Part shown: piece by piece, positions 44,271 to 50,942 of the stretch
Position numbering within the stretch: position 1 is the stretch's first letter
Layout: every line of letters begins with the position of its first letter
Origin: Pseudomonas viridiflava
GTDB lineage: Bacteria > Pseudomonadota > Gammaproteobacteria > Pseudomonadales > Pseudomonadaceae
Direction: 5' to 3'
NCBI RefSeq assembly: GCF_900590885.1
Contig: NZ_UUON01000024.1
Location: 62,001-126,000 of the forward strand
Length of the DNA stretch: 64,000 nt
Position numbers and translations under genes: made by a program
Notes under the pieces: generated by a model
What the model was told of the DNA's origin: nothing
The model's input: the letters and a program-made list of their open reading frames with translations, nothing else
Databases searched by the model: none

Positions 44271-45094
44271 AGCGACCTCCCCGGTTCAAACGCCACGCGC
44301 AGGCCTTCGCCCACGCGGTTCACCGCCAGCACGCACAGCACAATCGCCAGCCCCGGCAAGAAGCTCATCCACCAGGCATCGCGCAGCAACCCACGGGACG
44401 CGTTGATCATATAACCCCAGCTCATCGCCTCCGGATCGCTGAGGCCGAGGAACGCCAGCGCCGCCTCGGTGAGGATTGCCGTGGCCATCACAAAGGTCAT
44501 GGTCACCAGCAGTGGCGCCAGCGCATTCGGCAGGATCTGCTCGCGGATGATGCCCCACGGCGACTGGCCCAGCACCCGCGCCGCCTGCACGAATTCGCGC
44601 TGGCGCAGGGTGAGGAATTCACTGCGCACCAGCCGCGCCACACCCGGCCAGGCCACCAGCGAAATCGCCAGCACGATGGAGCCCAGCGACGGTTCCAGCA
44701 CCGCCACCAGAATCACCGCCAGCACCAGCTGCGGGATGATCTGGAAGAACTCGGCGATGCGCATCAGCACACCGTCGAGCCAGCCGCCGAAGTAACCGGC
44801 GATGGCCCCCACCAGCAGCCCCACCAGTAAGGTCGACAGGCTGGCCAGCACACCCACCGCCAGCGACACGCGGGCGCCATAGAGCAAACCGCTGCCGAGG
44901 TCGCGGCCGAGCAGGTCGCTGCCCAGCCAGTGCGATGCGTCGTGGAACGGCGCGAGCATCGGCTGGGTGTTCATTTCCCATGGCGCGCTGTCGGTCAGCC
45001 ACGGCGCGGCCGTCGCCAGCGCCGCCAATAGCAGCAAAAACACTGCGCCCGCCAGCGCCGAGGGCTGGCGGATAAAGCGCTTGAACACCACCAT
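44267..45094 (-). CDS. DppC-type ABC permease
   Basis: A 275-residue inner-membrane permease with a first helix at 15 to 35 and the BPD_transp core (GSDLLGRDLGSGLLYGARVSLAVGVLA, near residue 57). The EAA loop is FVQAARVLGQSPWGIIREQILPNALAPLL. Usual DppC length. Its start shares one base with the dppB-type stop (TGATG). Confidence 0.92.
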   Translation of the reverse strand: MVVFKRFIRQPSALAGAVFLLLLAALATAAPWLTDSAPWEMNTQPMLAPFHDASHWLGSDLLGRDLGSGLLYGARVSLAVGVLASLSTLLVGLLVGAIAGYFGGWLDGVLMRIAEFFQIIPQLVLAVILVAVLEPSLGSIVLAISLVAWPGVARLVRSEFLTLRQREFVQAARVLGQSPWGIIREQILPNALAPLLVTMTFVMATAILTEAALAFLGLSDPEAMSWGYMINASRGLLRDAWWMSFLPGLAIVLCVLAVNRVGEGLRVAFEPGRSL

Positions 45095-46071
45095 CAGCCC
45101 TGCCCTCCGGCGCCGATACGCGGGTCGAGAAAACGGCAGATCAGATCGGTCAACACGTTAAAGCCCACCACCAGCATCGAGATCACCAGAAAGCCCCCCA
45201 TCAACACGCCGTAGTCGCGCTGCGCGAGCGCGTCATACATCAAGCGGCCAATGCCGGGCCACGAGTACACCACTTCAACCAGCAACGCGCCGCTGGCCAA
45301 TTGGCCCAGTTGCAGGCCGGCGAAGGTCACCACCGGCAGCAGGGCATTGCGCAGTACATGCACGTACAGCACGCGCCGTGGGTGCAGGCCCTTGGCGTGG
45401 GCGGTGCGCACGTATTCCTGGCCAAGGGCATCGAGCACGGCGGCGCGGGTCAGGTGGATATACAAGGCCAAAAACAGCACGCTCAGGGACAGGCACGGCA
45501 ACAGCAGGTGCTGCAGGCGATCGAGCAGCGAAAAGTCCCGGCCCACCGTCTCCATGCCAAACGCCGGCAGCCAATCCAGGCTCACCGAAAACAGCAGGAT
45601 CATCAGCATCGCCAGCCAGAAGGTCGGCATCGCGTACAACAGCAAGGCCCCATGGGAAATCACCCCATCGAGCCAATGCCGCTTCTGCCGCGCCTGCGCC
45701 GCCAGCACACCAAGGGCCACGCCCAGCACGGAAGACAGCACAAATGCCGAGCCCATCAGTGCCAGCGTGGCCGGCAGACGCTCGGCGATCAACGACCACA
45801 CCGAGGTCTGGTTGCGGTAGGAATACCCGAGGTCAAGATTGGCGATATGGCCCAGGTAAATCAGCAATTGCTGGAGCAGCGGTTTGTCCAGGCCCATGCT
45901 CTGGCGCAGTTGCTCGATAAACTGCACATCATCCACCCCCGCCTCACCGGCCAGCAGCAGCGCCGGGTCGCCCGGTGCCAGATGGATCAGCAAAAAGCTC
46001 AACACCAGCACCGCCACCACCATCAGCAGCGCCTTGAGCAGGCGCGCGCCGAGATACACCACGCCGTTCAT
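45094..46071 (-). CDS. DppB-type ABC permease
   Basis: A 325-residue inner-membrane permease: N-terminal helix (LLMVVAVLVLSFLLIHLAPGDPALL), then the periplasmic segment LAPGDPALLLAGE typical of DppB, and the EAA loop RTAHAKGLHPRRVLYVHVLRNALLPVVTF. Its ATG overlaps the stop of the binding-protein gene (ATGA). Confidence 0.92.
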   Translation of the reverse strand: MNGVVYLGARLLKALLMVVAVLVLSFLLIHLAPGDPALLLAGEAGVDDVQFIEQLRQSMGLDKPLLQQLLIYLGHIANLDLGYSYRNQTSVWSLIAERLPATLALMGSAFVLSSVLGVALGVLAAQARQKRHWLDGVISHGALLLYAMPTFWLAMLMILLFSVSLDWLPAFGMETVGRDFSLLDRLQHLLLPCLSLSVLFLALYIHLTRAAVLDALGQEYVRTAHAKGLHPRRVLYVHVLRNALLPVVTFAGLQLGQLASGALLVEVVYSWPGIGRLMYDALAQRDYGVLMGGFLVISMLVVGFNVLTDLICRFLDPRIGAGGQG

Positions 46072-47651
46072 GGTGCCGGCGCCTCAAGGTACACGCTCTC
46101 GTAGTCCTCATTCAGGCTGGTGGCGGTTTGCAGCAGGTTTTTCACCTGGCTGTGAAACAGCGTCGGGTAGCGCATCTCGAAGATCGGCGCGATGGGCAGG
46201 TCGGTGTTCAAGATGTTTTCAAGCTGGCTGTAGAGCTGCGTGCGCGCAGGGCCTTGCGGCGTGTCGGCGAGCTTGGTCCACAGCGCATCGGCCGCGGGGT
46301 TGCTGTAGCCACTGACGTTGGCGAACGGTGAGGTCTTGAGGATGTAGTCGGAGCGGAACAGATAAGCGCTGGTGAGGTACGGGTCGCCAACCTGGAAGAT
46401 AAAGTTGTAGGTCAGGTCGAAGTCCCAATCGCTGACGCGCTGGAACCAGGTGGCCGCGTCGGACGTCACCACCTGCACCTTGAAGCCCAGGGGTTGCAGG
46501 GCCTGCTTGGTGTACTCGGCCAGGCGTTCCCAGGCGCCGCCCTTCTCGCCATTGAGCAGGCGGATACGCACCGCGCCCACGTCCACGCCGGATTCGGCAA
46601 TCAGTGCCTTGGCCTTTTTCACGTCATAGCTGTACTGCGGCAACTGCGGGTCGTGGTACGGCGTGGTCGAGACGAACTCGCCCTGGGCCACCTTGCCCGA
46701 GCCGAAGAAAATATTGTTAACGATGAACGGCCGGTTCAGCGCATACAGGATCGCCTGGCGCACCTTGGGGTTGTTCAGCGGCGGCTTGCGCGTGTTGATC
46801 TGCAAAAAGGCCAGGCCGGCGTACAGCTCCCAGCCCTTCTCCGACGACTGCACATTCGGCAGCGCGGTCAGGCGCTTGAGGTCGGAGTAATCGGCGTCGC
46901 CGCTGCGCAGCACCTGCACGTCATTGCGCTCGAACGCGGCGGCTCGCGATGAGGCGTCCGGGATCACGTGGAAGATGATGCTGTCGAGGTGCGGCAGGCC
47001 CTTTTTCCAATAGCCGGGGTTCTTGGCCAGCTTGATATAGGCACCGCGTTTCCACTCCACAAACACAAACGGCCCGGTACCGACCGGCTTGAGGTTGTAG
47101 GGGTTGTTGCGAAAATCGGTGTTGGCATAGAGGTGCTTGGGCACCACCGGGCGCAGGCCGCTGCCCAGGGCCGAGAGCAAGGGCGCGAAGGGTTTCTTGA
47201 GGTGGAAGACCACTTGCAGCGGACCCTTGGCGGTGATGCTGTCGACGTACTCGGTGATGATGCCGCCGAGGCGCTTGTCGACCTCGGGGTAGAAGGTCTG
47301 GAAGCTGAACACCACGTCATCGGCGCTAAAGGCCGGGCCGTCGTGCCAGTGCACGCCGTCCTGCAATTGGAAAGTGTAGGTGAGGCCATCGGGGGAAATA
47401 TTCCAGGACTTGGCCAACACCGGCTTGGGGTTGAGGTCGGTGTCGAACGTCAGCAGGCCCTGCAGCACCTTGCCGCTGACATATTGGGTGGACACATGGC
47501 TGACCACCCCATGCATCAGCGACGGCGGCTCCGGCTGGGCCACCAGGTTCAGCACCCCGCCTTCCCGGGGTTGGGCCAGCGCCTGGCCGGCGAGCAACGC
47601 GGTGCACAGGCCCACGGACGAGAGGACACGGCGAAAAGAGAATGGGCGCAT
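46068..47651 (-). CDS. Dpp-type periplasmic substrate-binding protein (SBP family 5)
   Basis: A 527-residue periplasmic protein. Signal peptide after MRPFSFRRVLSSVGLCTALLAGQALA. The SBP_bac_5 core is shown by LAKSWNISPDGLTYTFQLQDGVHWHDGPAFSADDVVFSF and by VRQAILYALNRPFIV. The ATG at 47651 is preceded by GAGGAGG. It is the first gene of a five-gene operon (binding protein, two permeases, ATPase, hydrolase) and has a consensus sigma-54 promoter 38 to 53 bases upstream. The cargo may be a peptide but SBP family 5 also binds opines, glutathione and other compounds. Confidence 0.93.
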   Translation of the reverse strand: MRPFSFRRVLSSVGLCTALLAGQALAQPREGGVLNLVAQPEPPSLMHGVVSHVSTQYVSGKVLQGLLTFDTDLNPKPVLAKSWNISPDGLTYTFQLQDGVHWHDGPAFSADDVVFSFQTFYPEVDKRLGGIITEYVDSITAKGPLQVVFHLKKPFAPLLSALGSGLRPVVPKHLYANTDFRNNPYNLKPVGTGPFVFVEWKRGAYIKLAKNPGYWKKGLPHLDSIIFHVIPDASSRAAAFERNDVQVLRSGDADYSDLKRLTALPNVQSSEKGWELYAGLAFLQINTRKPPLNNPKVRQAILYALNRPFIVNNIFFGSGKVAQGEFVSTTPYHDPQLPQYSYDVKKAKALIAESGVDVGAVRIRLLNGEKGGAWERLAEYTKQALQPLGFKVQVVTSDAATWFQRVSDWDFDLTYNFIFQVGDPYLTSAYLFRSDYILKTSPFANVSGYSNPAADALWTKLADTPQGPARTQLYSQLENILNTDLPIAPIFEMRYPTLFHSQVKNLLQTATSLNEDYESVYLEAPAP

Positions 47652-47688
47652 GGGGCCTCCTCGATGGGATAGAGATGCCGAGGGGTTT

Positions 47689-47704
47689 TGCAAGCGCTGT
47701 GCCA
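47689..47704 (-). promoter_or_regulatory. sigma-54 promoter of the Dpp-type operon
   Basis: Minus strand TGGCAC-A-GCGC-TTGCA: exact -24/-12 spacing (GG-N10-GC). Transcription would start near 47679, 28 bases before the binding-protein ATG. A dyad CACACT-N10-AGTGTG at 47761-47782, near -95, is a candidate activator site. Confidence 0.85.
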
Positions 47705-47760
47705 TGGGGGTTTGCGCGGGGTTTGCTGGGGGTCGGTGAGCCTCGCGCTGATGAAAAAAC

Positions 47761-47782
47761 CACACTGCTCGACCTGAGTGTG
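47761..47782. promoter_or_regulatory. candidate enhancer-binding-protein site
   Basis: CACACT-GCTCGACCTG-AGTGTG, perfect six-base arms. It lies about 95 bases upstream of the predicted Dpp-type operon start, the distance at which sigma-54 activators bind. Function inferred from position only. Confidence 0.4.
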
Positions 47783-47810
47783 CAAAAAGCAGCAGCAAAG
47801 CATTTCAAAT

Positions 47811-47897
47811 GTGGGAGGGGGCTTGCCCCCGATACCGGTGGGTCATCAATGAATGAGCCAACTGACCCGCCGCCATCCGGGGCAAGCCCCCTCCCAC
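47811..47897. repeat. REPIN between divergent sigma-54 promoters
   Basis: Inverted pair of REP sequences with interior CCGGTGGGTCATCAATGAATGAGCCAACTGACCCGCCGCC. It separates the promoters of the importer operon and the TPR gene and may insulate them or bend DNA between enhancer and promoter. Confidence 0.92.
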
Positions 47898-47917
47898 AGG
47901 CTTTCACCGCTGGCCGA

Positions 47918-47933
47918 TGGCACAAGGTTTGCC
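47918..47933 (+). promoter_or_regulatory. sigma-54 promoter of the TPR gene
   Basis: TGGCAC-A-AGGT-TTGCC with GG-N10-GC spacing. The start of transcription would be near 47944, 26 bases before the ATG. Confidence 0.82.
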
Positions 47934-47969
47934 CCTGTAACCGTCATCCGCATAAACGAGCCTTTCACC

Positions 47970-49316
47970 ATGTCACTGGATTACCTGGGCAACCCCATCG
48001 ACACCACCCACCCGATCACCCGCCAGGGCGTGGATGATTTCATCGGTGGCTTCCTCGGCTACCAGCCCCGCGCCGAGGGCATCCTGGCCGCCGCCGATGC
48101 CGACCCCGACTCTGCGCTGGCCAATGCTTTTGCCGGGATCCTGCTGATGTTCATCGAGTCCCCCGAGGGCCCTGCATTGGCAGAAAAATACCGCCAGCGC
48201 GCAGCCGCCGTGAACACCGGCCACCCCCGCGCCCGGCTGTACCTGGAGGTGTTGCAGGCGTGGATCAACGATGACCTCAACGAGGTCCTGCGCTTGAGCG
48301 AAAACCTGCTCGAGCGCTACCCCCGCGACCTGTTCGCCGCCAAGCTCAACCAATACCTGGAATTCAACCGCGGCAACTGGCCGGCGCTGCTGCGCATCGG
48401 CCTCAAGGCCACCGCCGGCGCGCCGGATATCGCCCACAGCCACGGCTTGCTGGCCTTCGCCTACGAGCAATGTCACCTGCTCGAAGAAGCCGAAACCAGC
48501 GCCCGCGAGGCCCTGCGCCTGCAACCGTCCGAGCCTTGGGCCCAACATGCCCTGGCCCATGTGCTGCTGACCCACGGGCGTATCGAGGAAGGCACCGCGT
48601 TCCTGGAAAGTGTGAAACAGCATTGGGACGGGTTGAACTCGTTCATGTACACCCACAACTGGTGGCACCTGGCGCTGTTCTACCTGGCCCGGGGTGAGGA
48701 TAGACGGGTGCTGGAGATTTACGATCGACACGTGTGGGGCATCCTGCCGGAGTACTCCCAGGACCAGGTGGGTGCGGTGTCCTTGCTGGCGCGGCTGGAA
48801 CTGGCCGGGATCGACGTGGGTGAACGCTGGCAAGCGTTGGCGCCCTACCTGCAACGGCGGGTCGCCGACACGGTGCAGCCTTTTTTGAGCGTGCAGTATT
48901 TGTACGGCCTGGCGCGGGCAGGCAAACCGGAGGCGGATACGCTGCTCGCGGCGTTGCGCCGGCACAGCTTTACCGCGCGGCCGGTGTGGGGTGAAGTCAC
49001 CCTGCCGTTGGCGCGGGGGCTGTTGGCGCATGCCCGCGGGGACGCCCAGGGGGCGCTGGAGCAACTGGGTATCGCACTGCCTCGGTTGAATGAAATTGGC
49101 GGGAGCCATGCTCAGCGGGACCTGTTTGCGCTGGTGGAGCTGGATGCACGGTTGCAGGCGGGGGATTGGTTTGCGGCGCAGCAGGGGTTGGAGTTAAGGC
49201 GGCGGTATGACGGGTGGGATGTGCCGGTTAATCGGAGTCTGGTGGGGGTGTATGAGGCGTTGGGGTTGCCGGAGCAGGCAGCTCGGGCACGGGAGCGGGT
49301 TTTGCGGTTTGGTTGA
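47970..49316 (+). CDS. tetratricopeptide repeat protein (TTC38-like)
   Basis: A 448-residue helical repeat protein without signal peptide or membrane segment. It starts MSLDYLGNPIDTTHPITRQGVDDFIGGFLGYQP; a TPR-like array covers most of the rest (for example GLLAFAYEQCHLLEEAETSAREALRLQPSEPWAQHALAHVLLTHGRIEEGTAFLE near residues 150 to 205). The HNWWHLALFYLARGE motif around residue 230 is typical of the eukaryotic-like TTC38 group. No enzyme motif is visible. Its sigma-54 promoter pairs it with the importer operon; it could be a scaffold or an unrecognised hydrolase accessory. Start chosen at the ATG downstream of the predicted promoter. Confidence 0.8.
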   Translation: MSLDYLGNPIDTTHPITRQGVDDFIGGFLGYQPRAEGILAAADADPDSALANAFAGILLMFIESPEGPALAEKYRQRAAAVNTGHPRARLYLEVLQAWINDDLNEVLRLSENLLERYPRDLFAAKLNQYLEFNRGNWPALLRIGLKATAGAPDIAHSHGLLAFAYEQCHLLEEAETSAREALRLQPSEPWAQHALAHVLLTHGRIEEGTAFLESVKQHWDGLNSFMYTHNWWHLALFYLARGEDRRVLEIYDRHVWGILPEYSQDQVGAVSLLARLELAGIDVGERWQALAPYLQRRVADTVQPFLSVQYLYGLARAGKPEADTLLAALRRHSFTARPVWGEVTLPLARGLLAHARGDAQGALEQLGIALPRLNEIGGSHAQRDLFALVELDARLQAGDWFAAQQGLELRRRYDGWDVPVNRSLVGVYEALGLPEQAARARERVLRFG

Positions 49317-49320
49317 TGAT

Positions 49321-49361
49321 GAGTACATATCCGTTGTTTGGGTGATGGCTAGCTCACTTTT
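49321..49361 (-). repeat. fragment E of the long intergenic repeat (reverse orientation)
   Basis: GAGTACATATCCGTTGTTTGGGTGATGGCTAGCTCACTTTT is the reverse complement of the distal end of the element (AAAAGTGAG...AACGGATATGTACTC). It starts five bases after the TPR stop. Confidence 0.7.
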
Positions 49362-49415
49362 GAACAGCATGTACAGAGCGGGGGTGATATCTACCTGATA
49401 AATGAAGATCAAAAT

Positions 49416-49502
49416 GTGGGAGGGGGCTTGCCCCCGATGAGGGTGTGTCAGTGAATGCATCTGTAACTGACCCACCGCTATCGGGGGCAAGCCCCCTCCC
49501 AC
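49416..49502. repeat. REPIN
   Basis: Inverted REP pair enclosing TGTCAGTGAATGCATCTGTAACTGACCCA. It differs from the copy near 57.4 kb at one position, so one is probably a recent copy of the other. Confidence 0.93.
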
Positions 49503-49520
49503 ATTTTGACCAAGTACAGC

Positions 49521-49643
49521 CTGAGAAACCGGTCGGCTACCAGGCCGCCGCGCATTTGCTTTTGATCCTAGGCGCCCTGTCAAACACGCTGGTCGAACGC
49601 AGGCTTGAATCCGTGGGCCGCCGTTACCTAAATAACGGATATG
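49521..49643 (+). repeat. long intergenic repeat element, copy C (short form)
   Basis: CTGAGAAACCGGTCGGCTACC ... GAATCCGTGGG|CCGCCGTTACCTAAATAACGG. Compared with copy D it lacks a block of about 182 bases exactly between GTGGG and CCGCCG. Its right end, CCGTTA-CCTAAA-TAACGG, is a small palindrome and supplies the stop codon of the P1 peptidase gene. Confidence 0.8.
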
Positions 49644-50635
49644 CCCCCCCGGGCCTCAAACACCCCCCGAGCCACCGCCCGCGCCACACAATCCGCCGCC
49701 GCCGCCCCCACGCACCCAATCTCCACCTGCCGCCGCGGCCCCTCGCTCAATTCCACCGCCGCCGACGCCAGGGCAAACACCGTGTCCCCATCAAACGGCA
49801 AATGCGCCGGCCGTACCGCCCGCGCAATGCCGTCCTGGGCCATGATCGCCACCCGCTTGCACTCCGCCACACTCAAGCGCGCGGTACAGGCCACCACCAC
49901 CAACGTAGTATTCGCCCCCGCCTGCAAACGCCCCATGGAATCCAGCCGCGACAACTCCGGCATCGGGTCGCTGCAATCCATCGGCGCCCCAGGCCGATGC
50001 CCGCCAAACTCCCCCGCCACCTCCCAGGGCCACGCCCAGAAGGTCTTGCCATCGGGCATATACACCGAGCCAATCGGGTTGGCCACCACCAGCGCCGCCA
50101 CGATCAACCCATCCCCCAGGTCCAGCGAGGCCGTGCCCAGCCCGCCCTTCAACACCCCGGCCATGGCGCCACGCCCGGCGCCCACCGAGCCCAGCTCAAA
50201 ATCCTCGCCGGCATTGGCCAACGCCTCAAAGCCCAAACGCCGATACGGCGGCTCCAACCCCCAGGCCTTGTCGCCACCGTTGCCCAGGTCGTGCAACACC
50301 GCCGCCGGCACGATCGGAATCGCCGGCGCGCCCGGCTTCAAGTGCAAGCCCACCTGGTCCTGAGACAGCTGCGCCGCCACCGCATCCGCCGCCCCCAGGC
50401 CAAACACCGAGCCGCCGGCAAACACCAGCGCGTGCAGTTGGCCGACCATGTTTTCCGGCTCCAGCGCCGCGCTTTCACGCCCGCCGGGGCCGCCGCCACG
50501 GATGTCGATGCTGGCGGTCCAGAAACCATCTGGGCGGATCACCGTGACGCCGGTGTCGACGTGCAGGTCCGTGGCGTGGCCCACCGTGAGGCCTGGGATA
50601 TCAGTGAGGGCGTTGCGCGGGCCGGGTCTGGGCAT
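49628..50635 (-). CDS. P1-family peptidase (DmpA-type aminopeptidase/amidase)
   Basis: A 335-residue N-terminal-nucleophile hydrolase of the DmpA/P1 family, which removes N-terminal residues from peptides or opens amide and beta-peptide bonds. Family phrases: NALTDIPGLTVGHATD near the start; VFAGGSVFGLGAADAVAAQL; GAGRGAMAGVLKGGLGTAS, in which autocleavage before the Thr would free the nucleophile. The ATG at 50635 has AAGGAAG upstream; the longer open frame continues but has no family similarity. The last codons (ISVI-stop) lie in a repeat element, so the normal C-terminus may be lost. It has its own sigma-54 promoter and is divergent from the TonB receptor gene. Confidence 0.9.
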   Translation of the reverse strand: MPRPGPRNALTDIPGLTVGHATDLHVDTGVTVIRPDGFWTASIDIRGGGPGGRESAALEPENMVGQLHALVFAGGSVFGLGAADAVAAQLSQDQVGLHLKPGAPAIPIVPAAVLHDLGNGGDKAWGLEPPYRRLGFEALANAGEDFELGSVGAGRGAMAGVLKGGLGTASLDLGDGLIVAALVVANPIGSVYMPDGKTFWAWPWEVAGEFGGHRPGAPMDCSDPMPELSRLDSMGRLQAGANTTLVVVACTARLSVAECKRVAIMAQDGIARAVRPAHLPFDGDTVFALASAAVELSEGPRRQVEIGCVGAAAADCVARAVARGVFEARGGISVI

Positions 50636-50675
50636 ACAGAAAAAACTTCCTTGGGTTGAGGTATGGCCTGGGGTG

Positions 50676-50691
50676 AGCAAGCCGTGTGCCA
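50676..50691 (-). promoter_or_regulatory. sigma-54 promoter of the P1 peptidase gene
   Basis: Minus strand TGGCAC-A-CGGC-TTGCT with GG-N10-GC spacing. Start of transcription near 50665, about 30 bases before the ATG. Confidence 0.83.
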
Positions 50692-50756
50692 AACACCGAT
50701 ACCCCAGCCTTGCGGCGCGCACTCCGATGGTCGCCAAACCGCGCTGCACAAAAACC

Positions 50757-50779
50757 AACAGCCTGCCCTCACGCCTGTT
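50757..50779. promoter_or_regulatory. candidate shared enhancer site between divergent sigma-54 promoters
   Basis: AACAG-N13-CTGTT, centred about 100 bases from each of the two predicted start points (near 50665 and 50870). The position suits an activator acting in both directions; the motif itself is weak. Confidence 0.3.
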
Positions 50780-50843
50780 AGAAAAACACCAACCGCCCCC
50801 GCAACCATCGATCAAGCCGCTGTTTTACAACATGTTTTCCAGA

Positions 50844-50859
50844 TGGCACAGGCCTTGCT
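50844..50859 (+). promoter_or_regulatory. sigma-54 promoter of the TonB receptor-monooxygenase operon
   Basis: TGGCAC-A-GGCC-TTGCT with GG-N10-GC spacing. Transcription would begin near 50870, leaving a 73-base leader before the receptor ATG. Confidence 0.83.
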
Positions 50860-50942
50860 CTCTTGCCTCCCACCAGAGCTTGAACCCAACAAGCCGACCT
50901 CGATCAAGGCCAACGCCTTAACCAACTGGAGTGTTTCCCATC

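Noticed and set aside
50828..50840. AACATGTT palindrome upstream of the TonB receptor considered as a Fur or regulator site
   Set aside because: Too short and unlike the Fur consensus; it could occur by chance.
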